Positions 10,332-19,245 of a DNA stretch of 64,000 bases are shown piece after piece. The stretch spans positions 1 to 64,000 of the forward strand of contig NZ_JALAZE010000003.1 in assembly GCF_022809095.1 (NCBI RefSeq), given 5' to 3'. A model generated the notes under the pieces. That model ran no database searches, was not told the DNA's origin, and saw only the letters and a program-made list of their open reading frames with translations. How positions within the stretch are numbered: position 1 is the first letter of the stretch; each line of letters starts with the position of its first letter. A program made the position numbers and the translations under genes. Source of the stretch: Bacillus kexueae. GTDB lineage: Bacteria > Bacillota > Bacilli > Bacillales > Aeribacillaceae.

Positions 10332-11355
10332 TGAAGTAAAACAACAATTTAACTTGCAAAAAGTAGTGAAATTAGCTTCGAATGAGAATCCATTCGGTTG
10401 TTCAGAGAAAGTAAAGGAATCGTTACAGCAAGCCGTGAATCAAATGGCTATTTATCCCGATGGATATGCGGCGAAATTACGTAAAAAACTTGCAAAAATG
10501 TTGAATGTTGAAGAGAATCAATTAATCTTCGGAAATGGTTCAGATGAAATCGTTCAGATTATTTGCCGTGCCTATTTAATGCCAGGGGTAAATACTGTTA
10601 TGGCAACTCCTACATTTCCTCAATATAAGCACAATGCTGTTATTGAAGGCGCAGAGATTCGTGAGATCCCTTTAACTGAAGGAGCCCACGATCTTGAAAA
10701 GATGCTTGAAGCAATCGATGAACAAACAAGGGTAGTATGGGTATGTAACCCAAATAACCCTACTGGAGTTTATATTGATAAAGAATCATTAGATGTATTC
10801 ATTGAGCGTGTACCTAAAACGACTCTAATTGTTTTGGATGAGGCTTATTATGAATATGTCACCCAAAACAATTATCCGAATTCGCTTTCGTATCTATCAA
10901 CATATGAAAATGTGATAGTGTTACGAACTTTTTCGAAGGCATATGGGCTTGCTTCATTACGAATAGGATATGGAATTAGTAATCCAGCGTTAATACGAGA
11001 AATGGAGCCAGCTCGTGAACCCTTTAACACGAATGTATTTGCACAAGTGGCAGCCGAGGCTGCTCTTGATGATCAAGCGTTTATTCAATCTTGCCGTAAA
11101 CAAAATGAAGAAGGTTTAAAGCAATTCTATCAATTTTGTGAGGACTATAATCTTCAATACTACCCATCTCAAGGGAATTTTATTTTAATTGACTTTCAAA
11201 AAGACGGTCAAAAGCTTTTTGAAGACCTTTTACAAAGAGGGTTTATCGTTCGTTCTGGTAAAGCTTTAGGATTTCCTACTTCGTTACGAATTACAATCGG
11301 TTCAAAAGAGGAAAATGAAGCAATCATCGAAGAATTGAAACAGTTAATAAGTTGA
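10273..11355 (+). CDS. hisC: Histidinol-phosphate aminotransferase, broad aromatic aminotransferase
   Basis: PLP enzyme of histidine synthesis that in B. subtilis also transaminates aromatic keto acids, which explains its place among aro/trp genes. The 360-residue length matches. Visible are KLASNENPFG, VWVCNPNNPTGVY, VLDEAYYEYV and the PLP-lysine segment RTFSKAYGLASLRIGYG. ATG 10273 follows GAGGTG and lies within the 3' end of trpA. A long hairpin follows at 11378. Confidence 0.95.
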   Translation: MKVKEQLTKLNPYQPGKPIDEVKQQFNLQKVVKLASNENPFGCSEKVKESLQQAVNQMAIYPDGYAAKLRKKLAKMLNVEENQLIFGNGSDEIVQIICRAYLMPGVNTVMATPTFPQYKHNAVIEGAEIREIPLTEGAHDLEKMLEAIDEQTRVVWVCNPNNPTGVYIDKESLDVFIERVPKTTLIVLDEAYYEYVTQNNYPNSLSYLSTYENVIVLRTFSKAYGLASLRIGYGISNPALIREMEPAREPFNTNVFAQVAAEAALDDQAFIQSCRKQNEEGLKQFYQFCEDYNLQYYPSQGNFILIDFQKDGQKLFEDLLQRGFIVRSGKALGFPTSLRITIGSKEENEAIIEELKQLIS

Positions 11356-11377
11356 ATAAAACAACAAAAACAGATTT

Positions 11378-11425
11378 GAGGGCGATTAAAAAGGAGAAAG
11401 GGTCCTTTTTGGTCACCCTCCTTTT
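11378..11425 (+). terminator. Terminator-like hairpin after hisC
   Basis: gagggcgattaaaaagga pairs with tcctttttggtcaccctc over about 18 base pairs with a few mismatches, loop gaaaggg, then a short T-run. It probably ends or attenuates the trp-hisC message before tyrA. Confidence 0.65.
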
Positions 11426-11429
11426 ATAC

Positions 11430-11660
11430 AAGGCTCTTTTCTAAAAGGTTGTTGTTCTTTGAACAAGTATAATACTTTTAAATATTTAATCTATATAATG
11501 AAGCGACTTGACTCCCATGGGATGTAGAGGAACGGTCGAGACCCCACAGGCGCATGCCGAGGAGGATTTTCTCCCCGAGGAAAGCAAATGTCTGGAGAGT
11601 CATATAAGTATTCATTACAGAAATAGTTATAAAAGAAACAATGTATACAAATACAGCCAA
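11430..11660 (+). repeat. MITE-like dispersed repeat, copy 2
   Basis: The left end is aaggctcttttctaaaaggt tgttg; the right end is aaacaatgtatacaaataca gcc. The interior holds the conserved 'cgacttgactccc...gtagagga...gagaccccacaggcgcatgc' block. It separates hisC from tyrA, and its right terminus reaches to 35 bases before the tyrA start, so tyrA must be read from within or through the repeat. Confidence 0.75.
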
Positions 11661-11694
11661 ACTGAAAAACTCAAATGAAATCGTAGGTGAAACC

Positions 11695-12795
11695 ATGCAA
11701 AATGTGCTAATCATTGGATTAGGGTTGATAGGTGGTTCGATTGCATTAGCGATAAAAAAAGAACATCCAACCTACCGCGTTGTAGGGTTCGATGTCGATG
11801 AAAAGCAGCGGAAAATGGCCAAGTTATTAAATGTAATTGATGAGGCTACAAATGATTTAAATAAAAGTGTAAAAGAAGCGGATTTTATTTTCATTTCTAC
11901 GCCTGTAGAACAATCCATTAAAATTATTTCTCATTTAAGTGATATTCCAATTAAGAAAAATACCATCATTACCGATGTAGGTAGTACGAAGAAAAAAATC
12001 ATTCAATATGCTTTGAAGCAGCTTCCTGATGATGTTATTTTTATTGGTGGGCACCCTATGGCAGGTAGTCACAAATCTGGCGTGGTGGCTGCTAAACCAC
12101 ATTTGTTTGAAAATGCGTTCTATATCTTATCTCCAGCGAAAACGAGCGACATAGAACATGTAGACCGCTTAAAAGAGTTATTAAAAGGATCGAAGGCACA
12201 ATTTATTCTCCTAGATCCCGAAGAACATGATGAAATTACAGGGATTATCAGTCACTTTCCGCACATTATTGCGGCTAGTCTTGTTCATCAAGCGGATCGA
12301 AACGAAGAAAAACTCCCATTGTTAAAACGAATGGCTGCTGGCGGATTCAGAGATATTACAAGAATTGCTTCGAGCAATCCAATGATGTGGCGGGATATTC
12401 TGATACAAAATGACAAGGTTATCGCACAATTGTTTGATGATTGGATTGCTGAAATGAATAAATTAAAGCAACTAGTTGAGGAGAAAAATCGGGATGAATT
12501 GTATACATATTTCTCAGTAGCGAAAGAATACCGAGATGGTTTACCTGATAAACAAAAAGGAGCCATACCGTCTTTTTATGATTTGTATGTGGATGTGCCT
12601 GATTACCCAGGGATTATATCTGAAGTGACAGGATACTTAGCTAAACAACAAATCAGTATAACGAACATACGGATTATTGAAACGAGAGAAGAAATTTACG
12701 GTGTTCTTCGCATTAGTTTCCAAACGGATGAAGACCGAAAGCGAGCGAAGCAATGTATTGAAATGTATTCAAAGTATGAATGCTACATCGATTAA
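11695..12795 (+). CDS. tyrA: Prephenate dehydrogenase with ACT domain
   Basis: Oxidises prephenate to 4-hydroxyphenylpyruvate for tyrosine. The 366-residue protein starts with the NAD-binding GLGLIGGSIALAI loop and contains TDVGSTKKKI, GGHPMAGSHKSGV, ISHFPHIIAASLVHQ and GGFRDITRIASSNPMMWRDI. An ACT domain for tyrosine feedback occupies about the last 75 residues (DVPDYPGIISEV...). I choose ATG 11695, matching the B. subtilis N-terminus. The frame is open back to 11641, but that part lies in the repeat end. Confidence 0.95.
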   Translation: MQNVLIIGLGLIGGSIALAIKKEHPTYRVVGFDVDEKQRKMAKLLNVIDEATNDLNKSVKEADFIFISTPVEQSIKIISHLSDIPIKKNTIITDVGSTKKKIIQYALKQLPDDVIFIGGHPMAGSHKSGVVAAKPHLFENAFYILSPAKTSDIEHVDRLKELLKGSKAQFILLDPEEHDEITGIISHFPHIIAASLVHQADRNEEKLPLLKRMAAGGFRDITRIASSNPMMWRDILIQNDKVIAQLFDDWIAEMNKLKQLVEEKNRDELYTYFSVAKEYRDGLPDKQKGAIPSFYDLYVDVPDYPGIISEVTGYLAKQQISITNIRIIETREEIYGVLRISFQTDEDRKRAKQCIEMYSKYECYID

Positions 12796-12808
12796 ATGAG
12801 GTGACATA

Positions 12809-14104
12809 ATGAGCGATAAACGAATTTTATCTAAGAAGACGACTTTACGAGGTGAAATCGATGTTCCGGGAGACAAATCGATTTCTCACCGTGCAGTTAT
12901 GTTTGGTGCTTTAGCAGAAGGAAAAACGACGATTGAACACTTTTTAACGGGAGAAGACTGTTTAAGCACGATTTCATGTTTTAAAAAGATGGGCGTAGAT
13001 ATTCAGTTAGATGGAGATACCGTTACAGTTAACGGGAAGGGTATTAACGGATTAGAAGAACCATCCGACATTTTAGATGTTGGAAACTCAGGAACGACAA
13101 CTCGTTTAATGCTTGGAATATTAGCAGGTCGCCCATTCCATACATGCATCATCGGGGACGAATCGATAGCAAAACGTCCAATGGATCGTGTGACCATTCC
13201 TTTAAAAATGATGGGAGCGTATATTGATGGGCGACATGAAGGTAGGTTCACTCCAATTTCTACACGTGGTGGCAAGCTAAAGGGCATCGAATATCATTCA
13301 CCAGTAGCTAGTGCCCAAGTAAAATCTGCTATTCTTTTAGCAGGGTTGCAAGCTGACGGAACGACATCTGTTACTGAACCGCATAAATCACGTGACCATA
13401 CAGAAAGAATGCTTCAAAAATTTGGGGTGAAAGTAGTAGAAGACGGTAATACAGTTCGTATTGAAGGTGGACAAAAGTTAAAAGGTCAACATGTGTATGT
13501 ACCAGGAGATATCTCTTCTGCAGCTTTCTTTCTTGTAGCAGGGGCTATTACACCAAACAGTGAAATAACCTTAACAAATGTTGGCATTAACCCAACTCGA
13601 ACTGGAATTTTAGAGGTACTTCAACGAATGGGAGCAGAAATTGAGATCATTGAAAAATCGAATGAAGCAGAACCAATCGCAGACATCATAGTAAAAACAT
13701 CCGAGTTAAAAGCAACTCAAATTGATGGAGAGCTCATTCCGAGGCTGATTGATGAAATTCCTATTATCGCTTTATTGGCTACTCAAGCTAAAGGAACCAC
13801 GGTGATTAAGGATGCCGCCGAATTGAAAGTGAAAGAGACCAATCGGATTGATACTGTTGTTCGTGAGTTACGAAAGTTAGGAGCAAACATAGAGGCAACA
13901 GATGATGGAATGATTATTCATGGAGATACACAGTTAACAGGAGGCGTTACCGTTTCCAGTCATGGTGACCATCGAATTGGCATGATGTTGGCCATTGCTA
14001 GTTTAATTTGTGAACATTCAATCGAATTAGAAGGTTACGAAGCGATTTCTGTATCATACCCTTCATTCTTTGATCATTTAAATAAGTTAGTAACTTCTCA
14101 GTAA
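12809..14104 (+). CDS. aroA: 3-phosphoshikimate 1-carboxyvinyltransferase (EPSP synthase)
   Basis: Transfers enolpyruvate from PEP to shikimate-3-phosphate. The 431 residues carry [33 protein letters not shown] (here the PEP-site loop is GNSGTT), [27 protein letters not shown] and GDHRIGMML. It is the last gene of the supra-operon, called aroE in B. subtilis, and is followed by a perfect terminator. Confidence 0.96.
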   Translation: MSDKRILSKKTTLRGEIDVPGDKSISHRAVMFGALAEGKTTIEHFLTGEDCLSTISCFKKMGVDIQLDGDTVTVNGKGINGLEEPSDILDVGNSGTTTRLMLGILAGRPFHTCIIGDESIAKRPMDRVTIPLKMMGAYIDGRHEGRFTPISTRGGKLKGIEYHSPVASAQVKSAILLAGLQADGTTSVTEPHKSRDHTERMLQKFGVKVVEDGNTVRIEGGQKLKGQHVYVPGDISSAAFFLVAGAITPNSEITLTNVGINPTRTGILEVLQRMGAEIEIIEKSNEAEPIADIIVKTSELKATQIDGELIPRLIDEIPIIALLATQAKGTTVIKDAAELKVKETNRIDTVVRELRKLGANIEATDDGMIIHGDTQLTGGVTVSSHGDHRIGMMLAIASLICEHSIELEGYEAISVSYPSFFDHLNKLVTSQ

Positions 14105-14198
14105 CATAATTAAAAACACCGTATATTCCTCGATAGGGGAAATGATAAGGTGGAGGACCAGACAATGTGAGATAGTCGGTAAGCGGAATGAAAAAAAT

Positions 14199-14248
14199 GA
14201 CCGTAAGAGTGTTCGTTTGACTGCACTCTTACGGTCTTCCTTTTATTG
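14199..14248 (+). terminator. Terminator of the aromatic supra-operon
   Basis: A 13-base perfect stem, gaccgtaagagtg / cactcttacggtc, with a 12-base loop and a T-rich tail. Confidence 0.9.
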
Positions 14249-14420
14249 TTACAGAAAGTTTAAGTTCAATAAAGTGTTAAAGTATTCTCTTTACAGTTTT
14301 TTTGGTGTCTAGCGCAAAGCGCTATCAGCTCGAGTCGCTTCGACCCTGCTGTGACGACGGAAGCCTCCTCGCAGGTCCTCCAGCGCCCTTCGCCTAAGGA
14401 CTTGCGCTTTGCGCTTTTTT
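14246..14420 (+). repeat. Palindromic 3'-intergenic repeat, copy A
   Basis: About 175 bases beginning tgttacagaaagtttaagtt caataaagtg and containing gtgtctagcgcaaagcgc ... cagcgcccttcgcctaagga cttgcgctttgcgcttttt. The outer agcgcaaagcgc and gcgctttgcgct arms can pair, giving a large stem ending in T residues. Copies B (42623) and C (48357) are nearly identical in the core gtcgcttcg[ag]ccctgctgtg. Confidence 0.8.
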
Positions 14421-14424
14421 TATT

Positions 14425-14710
14425 AAGGTATATTCATTGTTGCTTTTTTGTCATGAACTGATTAAATTCTAGGAGCGAAAGTCGGCGACTTTGGTGGGAA
14501 TAGCTTGAGCCTAAGACCCCGTAGACGAGCTTGTAAGTTGAGAAGACTGCGGCGTCCATCCAGTGGCGTAGAAATTACAGATTCTCCCGCACGGAGATAA
14601 AGGAGATACTAAAAAATGAGCAAATATCCACTTATCGCCTGTTCGCTAGACGCTAGGAGCTGGAATTAGACAGACCCTTCCTAAAGAAAACGTCAGCATT
14701 TGCATTTATG
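14425..14710 (+). repeat. MITE-like dispersed repeat, copy 3 (long type, decayed right end)
   Basis: It starts with ggtatattcattgttgcttt, and has a middle block (cgctagacgctaggagctgg aattagacagacccttcct) shared with the long copies at 24381 and 38722. I cannot see a matching right terminus, so it is partial. From here to 14925 I see no gene. Confidence 0.5.
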
Positions 14711-14925
14711 TAAAACTAAAAAGCATTACTTGTTCAGGATATATTATATCAATTGACTCAACTAATGTGAGATATAGTTAAAAGGTTAACCTCTACAGAG
14801 AACAAATGCTTTTATATGGTTGTAAAAGAAAAAACGCATAAGAAAACTGCGAAGGAATAAAAGAATATCTTGTCCACTTCAAACATACCTTTTTATAAGA
14901 CTTTTTAGAAAAAGGGTGTGGAGAA

Positions 14926-15840
14926 ATGCCTTATATTATAGACCAAGTTAGAACTTGGGAGCATGAACAAGTCAAAGTTTGTTCCATCCTCATTGAAAAC
15001 AATGAAATCAGGAGGATTGAACCTTCCTTAAATAATTTAAAATTTGTTCGGATGGACGGACGAGGATATTATCTTACTCCTGGACTTGTATTTTTTGATC
15101 AGACCCTCCATCGTCATAATAATTTCCATGAATTTAAGCGCGAGGTAACAAGCGGAATGTTAGAACGTGGTTGTACAACCATCGTTCATATCGTTGATAT
15201 TCTGTATGAACGGGAGACGCTCGTGAAATTAAAGGAGCACCGTCGAAAATTATTAAATGCCCCCATCGATTATGTGTTTGTTATTCGCATTCCTCTTAAG
15301 AAATTAACCCCTTCACTCATACGTTCCTGTAAAAAATGGAATATTCCTGCTTTGATTTTAACCATAAATTCACATGAAGAATTGACGAAAATGCCGTGGG
15401 GATGGATTAAAGAATCACTCTTTCCAAGACCGATTTGTTTAATTCCTGAAATCAACACATCTTCAAACTATTCATTAATCGAGAAGGAGTGGAAAAATAC
15501 CGTTCAAGGATTTCGCTTGTTAAGTAGTGAGAAACCTGTTAAAGAGCGAACGCCTCTATCAAAAGATTTGTTAATGAAGCTTGGGTTATATCCTGAGAGA
15601 GGTGTTATTCACCAAGGGGCACGTGTCACTTATAATCTTTACAGGTGGGCAAATAAAAGCGATTTAGTTGAAGAAATTGATATTGTAGATTATGATAATC
15701 ATATTCCTGAAATCATTGTTCACAATGGGATTGTCATGAAAGCAGGTGAGCGTTTTTATTTTCAGCCTGGACAAGGCCAAGAAATACAAAATGTTTATCC
15801 TGGGCGATTCCAAATGTATATACCATCTATAATGAAATAA
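14926..15840 (+). CDS. Amidohydrolase-like protein lacking metal ligands (probable pseudoenzyme)
   Basis: 304 residues. The N-terminal beta-sandwich and first barrel strand look like the dihydroorotase/amidohydrolase superfamily: IENNEIRRIEP, then GRGYYLTPGLVFFDQTLHRH, which aligns with the usual P-G-x-V-D-x-H-x-H. The H-x-H pair is replaced by D-Q-T, and no other metal-binding histidine or carboxylated-lysine segment is apparent. The C-terminus returns to a sandwich-like IIVHNGIVMKAGERFYF. It is also shorter than active dihydroorotases (about 430). GTGGAG precedes the ATG by a few bases. It is a single intact frame before ypiA, so probably a maintained non-catalytic protein. Its role is unknown. 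Confidence 0.75.
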   Translation: MPYIIDQVRTWEHEQVKVCSILIENNEIRRIEPSLNNLKFVRMDGRGYYLTPGLVFFDQTLHRHNNFHEFKREVTSGMLERGCTTIVHIVDILYERETLVKLKEHRRKLLNAPIDYVFVIRIPLKKLTPSLIRSCKKWNIPALILTINSHEELTKMPWGWIKESLFPRPICLIPEINTSSNYSLIEKEWKNTVQGFRLLSSEKPVKERTPLSKDLLMKLGLYPERGVIHQGARVTYNLYRWANKSDLVEEIDIVDYDNHIPEIIVHNGIVMKAGERFYFQPGQGQEIQNVYPGRFQMYIPSIMK

Positions 15841-15863
15841 AACGAAGAAAGGGTCGTTCGGTT

Positions 15864-17135
15864 TTGAATCAAGAAATACAAAAGGTCATTGAATACGTTG
15901 AAGCGGGAAGAACGGAGGAGGGGCTTGCTCAATTAAAGAAAATAGAAAAAAGCGCGCACGATGAAGAGAAGTTTTTAATCGCAGACTTGTATTATCAATG
16001 GGGAATGGTCGAAGATGCGCTAAGAATTGCTGAAGATTTACAATTACTATACCCTGAGGAAGCCGATATCACACTTTTATTATCAGAAATTTATATGGAA
16101 CTTGACGAAGAAGAAAAAGTCATCCAGTTATTATCAACGATACCATCTTCACACCCATCTTATCCTCGAAGTCTCATCCTGCTCGCAGATTTATATCAAC
16201 TCCAGGGCTTACCAGAAGTGAGCGAGCAAAAATTATTAGAAGCAAAATCGTTATTACCGGATGAAAAGATTATTGACTTTGCATTAGGAGAATTATACTT
16301 CCATTTAGCTCAATATAAAAAAGCGATCTCCGCATATGAACTGGTACTTAAAGAAGTAGAGGAAATCACGAATATAAATGTCCACAGTCGCTTAGCTGAA
16401 TGCTTAAGTTTAAATGGGCAATTTGAAGAAGCGCTTGAACATTATCAGAAAGGTATTCAGTCTCATGCTGATCTTCACACATTTTTTGGTTATGGCATTA
16501 CAGCGATGCAGGCAGAATATTACCAAACGGCGATTACTCAGCTAGAAAAGGTAAAAGAAATGGACCCGGAATACACATCAGTTTACTTGCCGTTAGCGCG
16601 TAGCTATGAGCATGAAGGCATGCTTAAAGAGAGCTTAGATGCTGTTAAATCTGGAATCCAATATGATGAGTTTAATAAGGAACTTTATTATTACGGAGGA
16701 AAGATTGCATTAAAGATGCAATCAGTTCAGCAAGCAGAACAATTAATGCAAGAAGCTCTAGCACTTGATCCAGGTTATATTGAAGCCGCTATAACACTGA
16801 CAGATGTATACAATGAAGACGAACGTTACGAAGAAACGGTAGAACTATTGACGGATCTCATAAACAAATTCGATGAATTTGACCCTAAATTTGATTGGAA
16901 CTTAGCAAAAGCATATAACGGAATTGAACAATATTCGGATGCATTAAAACATTATGAACGTGCATATACTTTCTTCAAAGAAGACATCGACTTTTTACAA
17001 GAGTTCGCCTATTTTGCTTTAGAGGAAGGGGATCGGAAAAGAGCGAAAAGCTTATTTGAAGAAGCGGCAAAGTTAGACAGCACCAATGTCGAAATTCAAG
17101 ATATGATTTTGCAGTTGGAAGACAACTTTTCGTAA
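15864..17135 (+). CDS. ypiA: Tetratricopeptide-repeat protein YpiA
   Basis: 423 residues built almost entirely of TPR-type helical repeats (for example AQYKKAISAYELVLKEVEE, GQFEEALEHYQKGIQ, YSDALKHYERAYTFF), so it is probably a protein-binding scaffold in the cytoplasm. No catalytic motif is seen. The start is TTG at 15864 after GAAAGGG. As in B. subtilis it stands between aroA and ypiB. Confidence 0.88.
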   Translation: MNQEIQKVIEYVEAGRTEEGLAQLKKIEKSAHDEEKFLIADLYYQWGMVEDALRIAEDLQLLYPEEADITLLLSEIYMELDEEEKVIQLLSTIPSSHPSYPRSLILLADLYQLQGLPEVSEQKLLEAKSLLPDEKIIDFALGELYFHLAQYKKAISAYELVLKEVEEITNINVHSRLAECLSLNGQFEEALEHYQKGIQSHADLHTFFGYGITAMQAEYYQTAITQLEKVKEMDPEYTSVYLPLARSYEHEGMLKESLDAVKSGIQYDEFNKELYYYGGKIALKMQSVQQAEQLMQEALALDPGYIEAAITLTDVYNEDERYEETVELLTDLINKFDEFDPKFDWNLAKAYNGIEQYSDALKHYERAYTFFKEDIDFLQEFAYFALEEGDRKRAKSLFEEAAKLDSTNVEIQDMILQLEDNFS

Positions 17136-17215
17136 GAGGAATTAAAGGGTTTTAAGAGGTCTTTGTTGAATTAAAGAAGTAAGGAATAAATGAGAAAGCA
17201 GAGGAGGGATTACGC

Positions 17216-17758
17216 ATGACAACCCCTGTATCTGTTCATGAGAAGAAAGATTTCATCAGATGGTTTTTAAATCACTATCAGCTGAAGAGAAGAGAGTGCG
17301 TATGGATTCTTAATTATTTAATGAGTCACGATTCGTTAATGGAGAAGGTACATTTTGTTGAACACGCCCAATATTGTCCAAGGGGAATTATCATGTCCAC
17401 CCACTGCGTTGATGAAGTACCGTTTCGCTTTTATAAAGAAAACGTTATGACAACGGATGCAGAAAAGTCATTTCATGATATTCGCTTGAACAAAGATGAA
17501 GCTCTATTTATTCAGTTAAATTTCCGACTTGCTTATAACTCTCCTGAATACGCAGCGGTGTTAGAAGAAAATCCGTTTAAACCTCGTCATTTAAACGTGA
17601 ACGAAAAAGATCGTGTGATTGCTGAGAAGGTTCTTGAAGAGTCCATTCGAATTTTTCAAAAAGAGCGTCTGTTAAAAGAAATCGATCAAGCATTAGACCG
17701 TCAAGATAAGGAAGCTTTTCAGAAGTTAACTGAACAACTTCAATTGTTAAAGCTTTAA
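17216..17758 (+). CDS. ypiB: UPF0302 / IDEAL-domain protein YpiB
   Basis: 180 residues, the length of B. subtilis YpiB (179). The N-terminal UPF0302 domain includes [19 protein letters not shown] and [16 protein letters not shown]. The C-terminus is an IDEAL-type segment, [20 protein letters not shown]. The molecular role is not established from sequence. It follows ypiA by 80 bases and is preceded by GAGGAGGG. Confidence 0.9.
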   Translation: MTTPVSVHEKKDFIRWFLNHYQLKRRECVWILNYLMSHDSLMEKVHFVEHAQYCPRGIIMSTHCVDEVPFRFYKENVMTTDAEKSFHDIRLNKDEALFIQLNFRLAYNSPEYAAVLEENPFKPRHLNVNEKDRVIAEKVLEESIRIFQKERLLKEIDQALDRQDKEAFQKLTEQLQLLKL

Positions 17759-17785
17759 AAGGATTTTCAGCCATTTAGAAAGTGA

Positions 17786-17822
17786 GGGTGTCCCAAAAGT
17801 AGTTTGGGACACCCATTCTTCT
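17786..17822 (+). terminator. Terminator after ypiB
   Basis: gggtgtcccaaa / tttgggacaccc is a perfect 12-base stem with a short loop, followed by attcttctt. Confidence 0.88.
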
Positions 17823-17984
17823 TACCTATAGTCAAGAGCTTTACCTAATTTTTTAAAGATGAAAATGAATACTTTCATGTGGGGGGATATCCACTCTCTT
17901 ATAAATATATTTGAACATACCAAAAAGACCTGGAGGAAATGACGTTTTTTCACAAGGTCAAAGTATAGTGGTAGTAACCATTTA

Positions 17985-18430
17985 GGAACAGGTTGATGCT
18001 GTTTCGTAATCATAAGTTATGTTGTGTGTAATAAGGTGGAATGCGACTTTCAAGAACTTATTCACACAAGCGATGGACGCAACTTTATGGGGCTTTCCTT
18101 GAGGTTGCGTTTTTTAATTTATCGTAACAATCCACAATGTGATTATTCGTTTTGTTACGTAAGGTAATCATCGTTTGCATGACATAGTACAATATTTTTC
18201 GTAGTTTCTTATTTCCTCGTTTATTCAATATCGACATATGTATTTAATTGTGTCTTAAATCACCAATCCCTCCAAGTACAGCTGTTGTTTCACCGATTCC
18301 AGGAAAAGACAATAACATTTGTTATTCAATCCGTCCTTCTGATAGTGCGACTTTTTGTTTCACGAGCTGTTGTTTTTTCTCTTTTAAATCCGAGATCCGT
18401 TTGTTGATTCCTTTAAGCACTGTAGGCCAA
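17985..18430 (-). pseudogene. IS110-family transposase remnant
   Basis: Read on the minus strand, the C-terminal (Transposase_20) domain is recognisable in pieces: LSFPGIGETTAVLGGIGDL, then after a stop MSILNKRGNKKLRKILYYVM, then after a frameshift HKVASIACVNKFLKVAFHLI THNITYDYE. At least three disruptions are present, and about 25 residues are missing between IGDL and the N-K-R-G-N-K motif. The catalytic N-terminal domain is absent. It is a dead insertion sequence between ypiB and ypiF. Confidence 0.8.
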
Positions 18431-18569
18431 TGATTATTCTAAGTGTAATGAAGCGACGTAACTTCTTCTTCCTAGTAGAAAGCAAGTGCCATAATCATCA
18501 TAATAAGTATTCTTATTCAAAATTTGTTAAAGTAACATTGTTAACCCTTCTGCTCAAAATTAAGGGCCT
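18431..18569. repeat. Possible decayed MITE-like fragment before ypiF
   Basis: taatgaagcgacgtaacttc ... gaaagcaagtgcc resembles the interior of the dispersed repeat (taatgaagcg...cttgactcc...gaaagcaagtgtc), but the termini are not clear. Confidence 0.35.
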
Positions 18570-18659
18570 ATGAACGAAGGTGAAACATCAATACTTACAA
18601 TTTTAACTACAAACAATTATAATGAAAACAGTTTAGAAATATTGCTAGGAGTGTTGACG

Positions 18660-19103
18660 GTGAAATGGGAAGGAAAAGAAATTGATCAATATTTACAATC
18701 AAAAGATTATGTAGATACTGTTGTTATACCACTAGTTCCGGTTGGGTTTGATCATCAGCTGAAACAAATCGTTTCAAAAGGAGAGTTTGTTTTAACCCTT
18801 GCTAATGAATTAGAACGACAATTAAAGGGGAGAATTTTATTACTTCCACCCATTACCTATTTGGTAAATTCAGAAGAAAATAAGGATAATCATTTACAGA
18901 AGTGGAAAGCTACAATTAAACCGCATTTTAAACATGTAATATTTCTCACAAGCGATGAAAATTGGCGAACAGAAGGGGATGATGAAATCATTTGGGTCCC
19001 GACGGTACCACTGGAACATATGGATACGAACTTAAAACGGAAGCTTTTACAAGACCAAATTGAACAAATTTTGAACATTTTATTACAATCTTGGAATAAA
19101 TGA
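18660..19103 (+). CDS. ypiF: DUF2487 protein YpiF
   Basis: 147 residues from GTG 18660, eight bases after TAGGAG; the length agrees with B. subtilis YpiF. Conserved segments are KDYVDTVVIPLVPVGF, LERQLKGRILLLPPITYL, HVIFLTSDENW and PTVPLEHMD. It has no signal peptide or transmembrane helix and its function is unknown. It directly precedes qcrABC, as in B. subtilis. Confidence 0.9.
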   Translation: MKWEGKEIDQYLQSKDYVDTVVIPLVPVGFDHQLKQIVSKGEFVLTLANELERQLKGRILLLPPITYLVNSEENKDNHLQKWKATIKPHFKHVIFLTSDENWRTEGDDEIIWVPTVPLEHMDTNLKRKLLQDQIEQILNILLQSWNK

Positions 19104-19144
19104 TAAAAACCCTTTCATTACAATGTTTTACAGTCAGGATAATA

Positions 19145-19173
19145 TTGACCAATGTATCAGATTGATATATCAT
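19145..19173 (+). promoter_or_regulatory. Candidate sigma-A promoter of qcrABC
   Basis: TTGACC at 19145, a 17-base spacer, then TATCAT at 19168, about 70 bases before the qcrA start. Confidence 0.45.
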
Positions 19174-19245
19174 GAGTATGTCCTAGTTTTATATGTATTT
19201 CGTATGTCCGTAGGGACTAGCCTAAGATAGAGGGGGGAAAAAGAG

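Noticed and set aside
11641-11694. tyrA start at 11641
   Set aside because: The added residues are translated from the right end of a dispersed repeat, with no ribosome binding site. Family alignment supports 11695.
17822-18013. 63-codon minus-strand frame beside the IS110 remnant
   Set aside because: It begins inside the transposase remnant in another frame, has no ribosome binding site and no recognised similarity.
18248-18433. Plus-strand 61-codon frame
   Set aside because: Antisense shadow of the IS110 transposase remnant.
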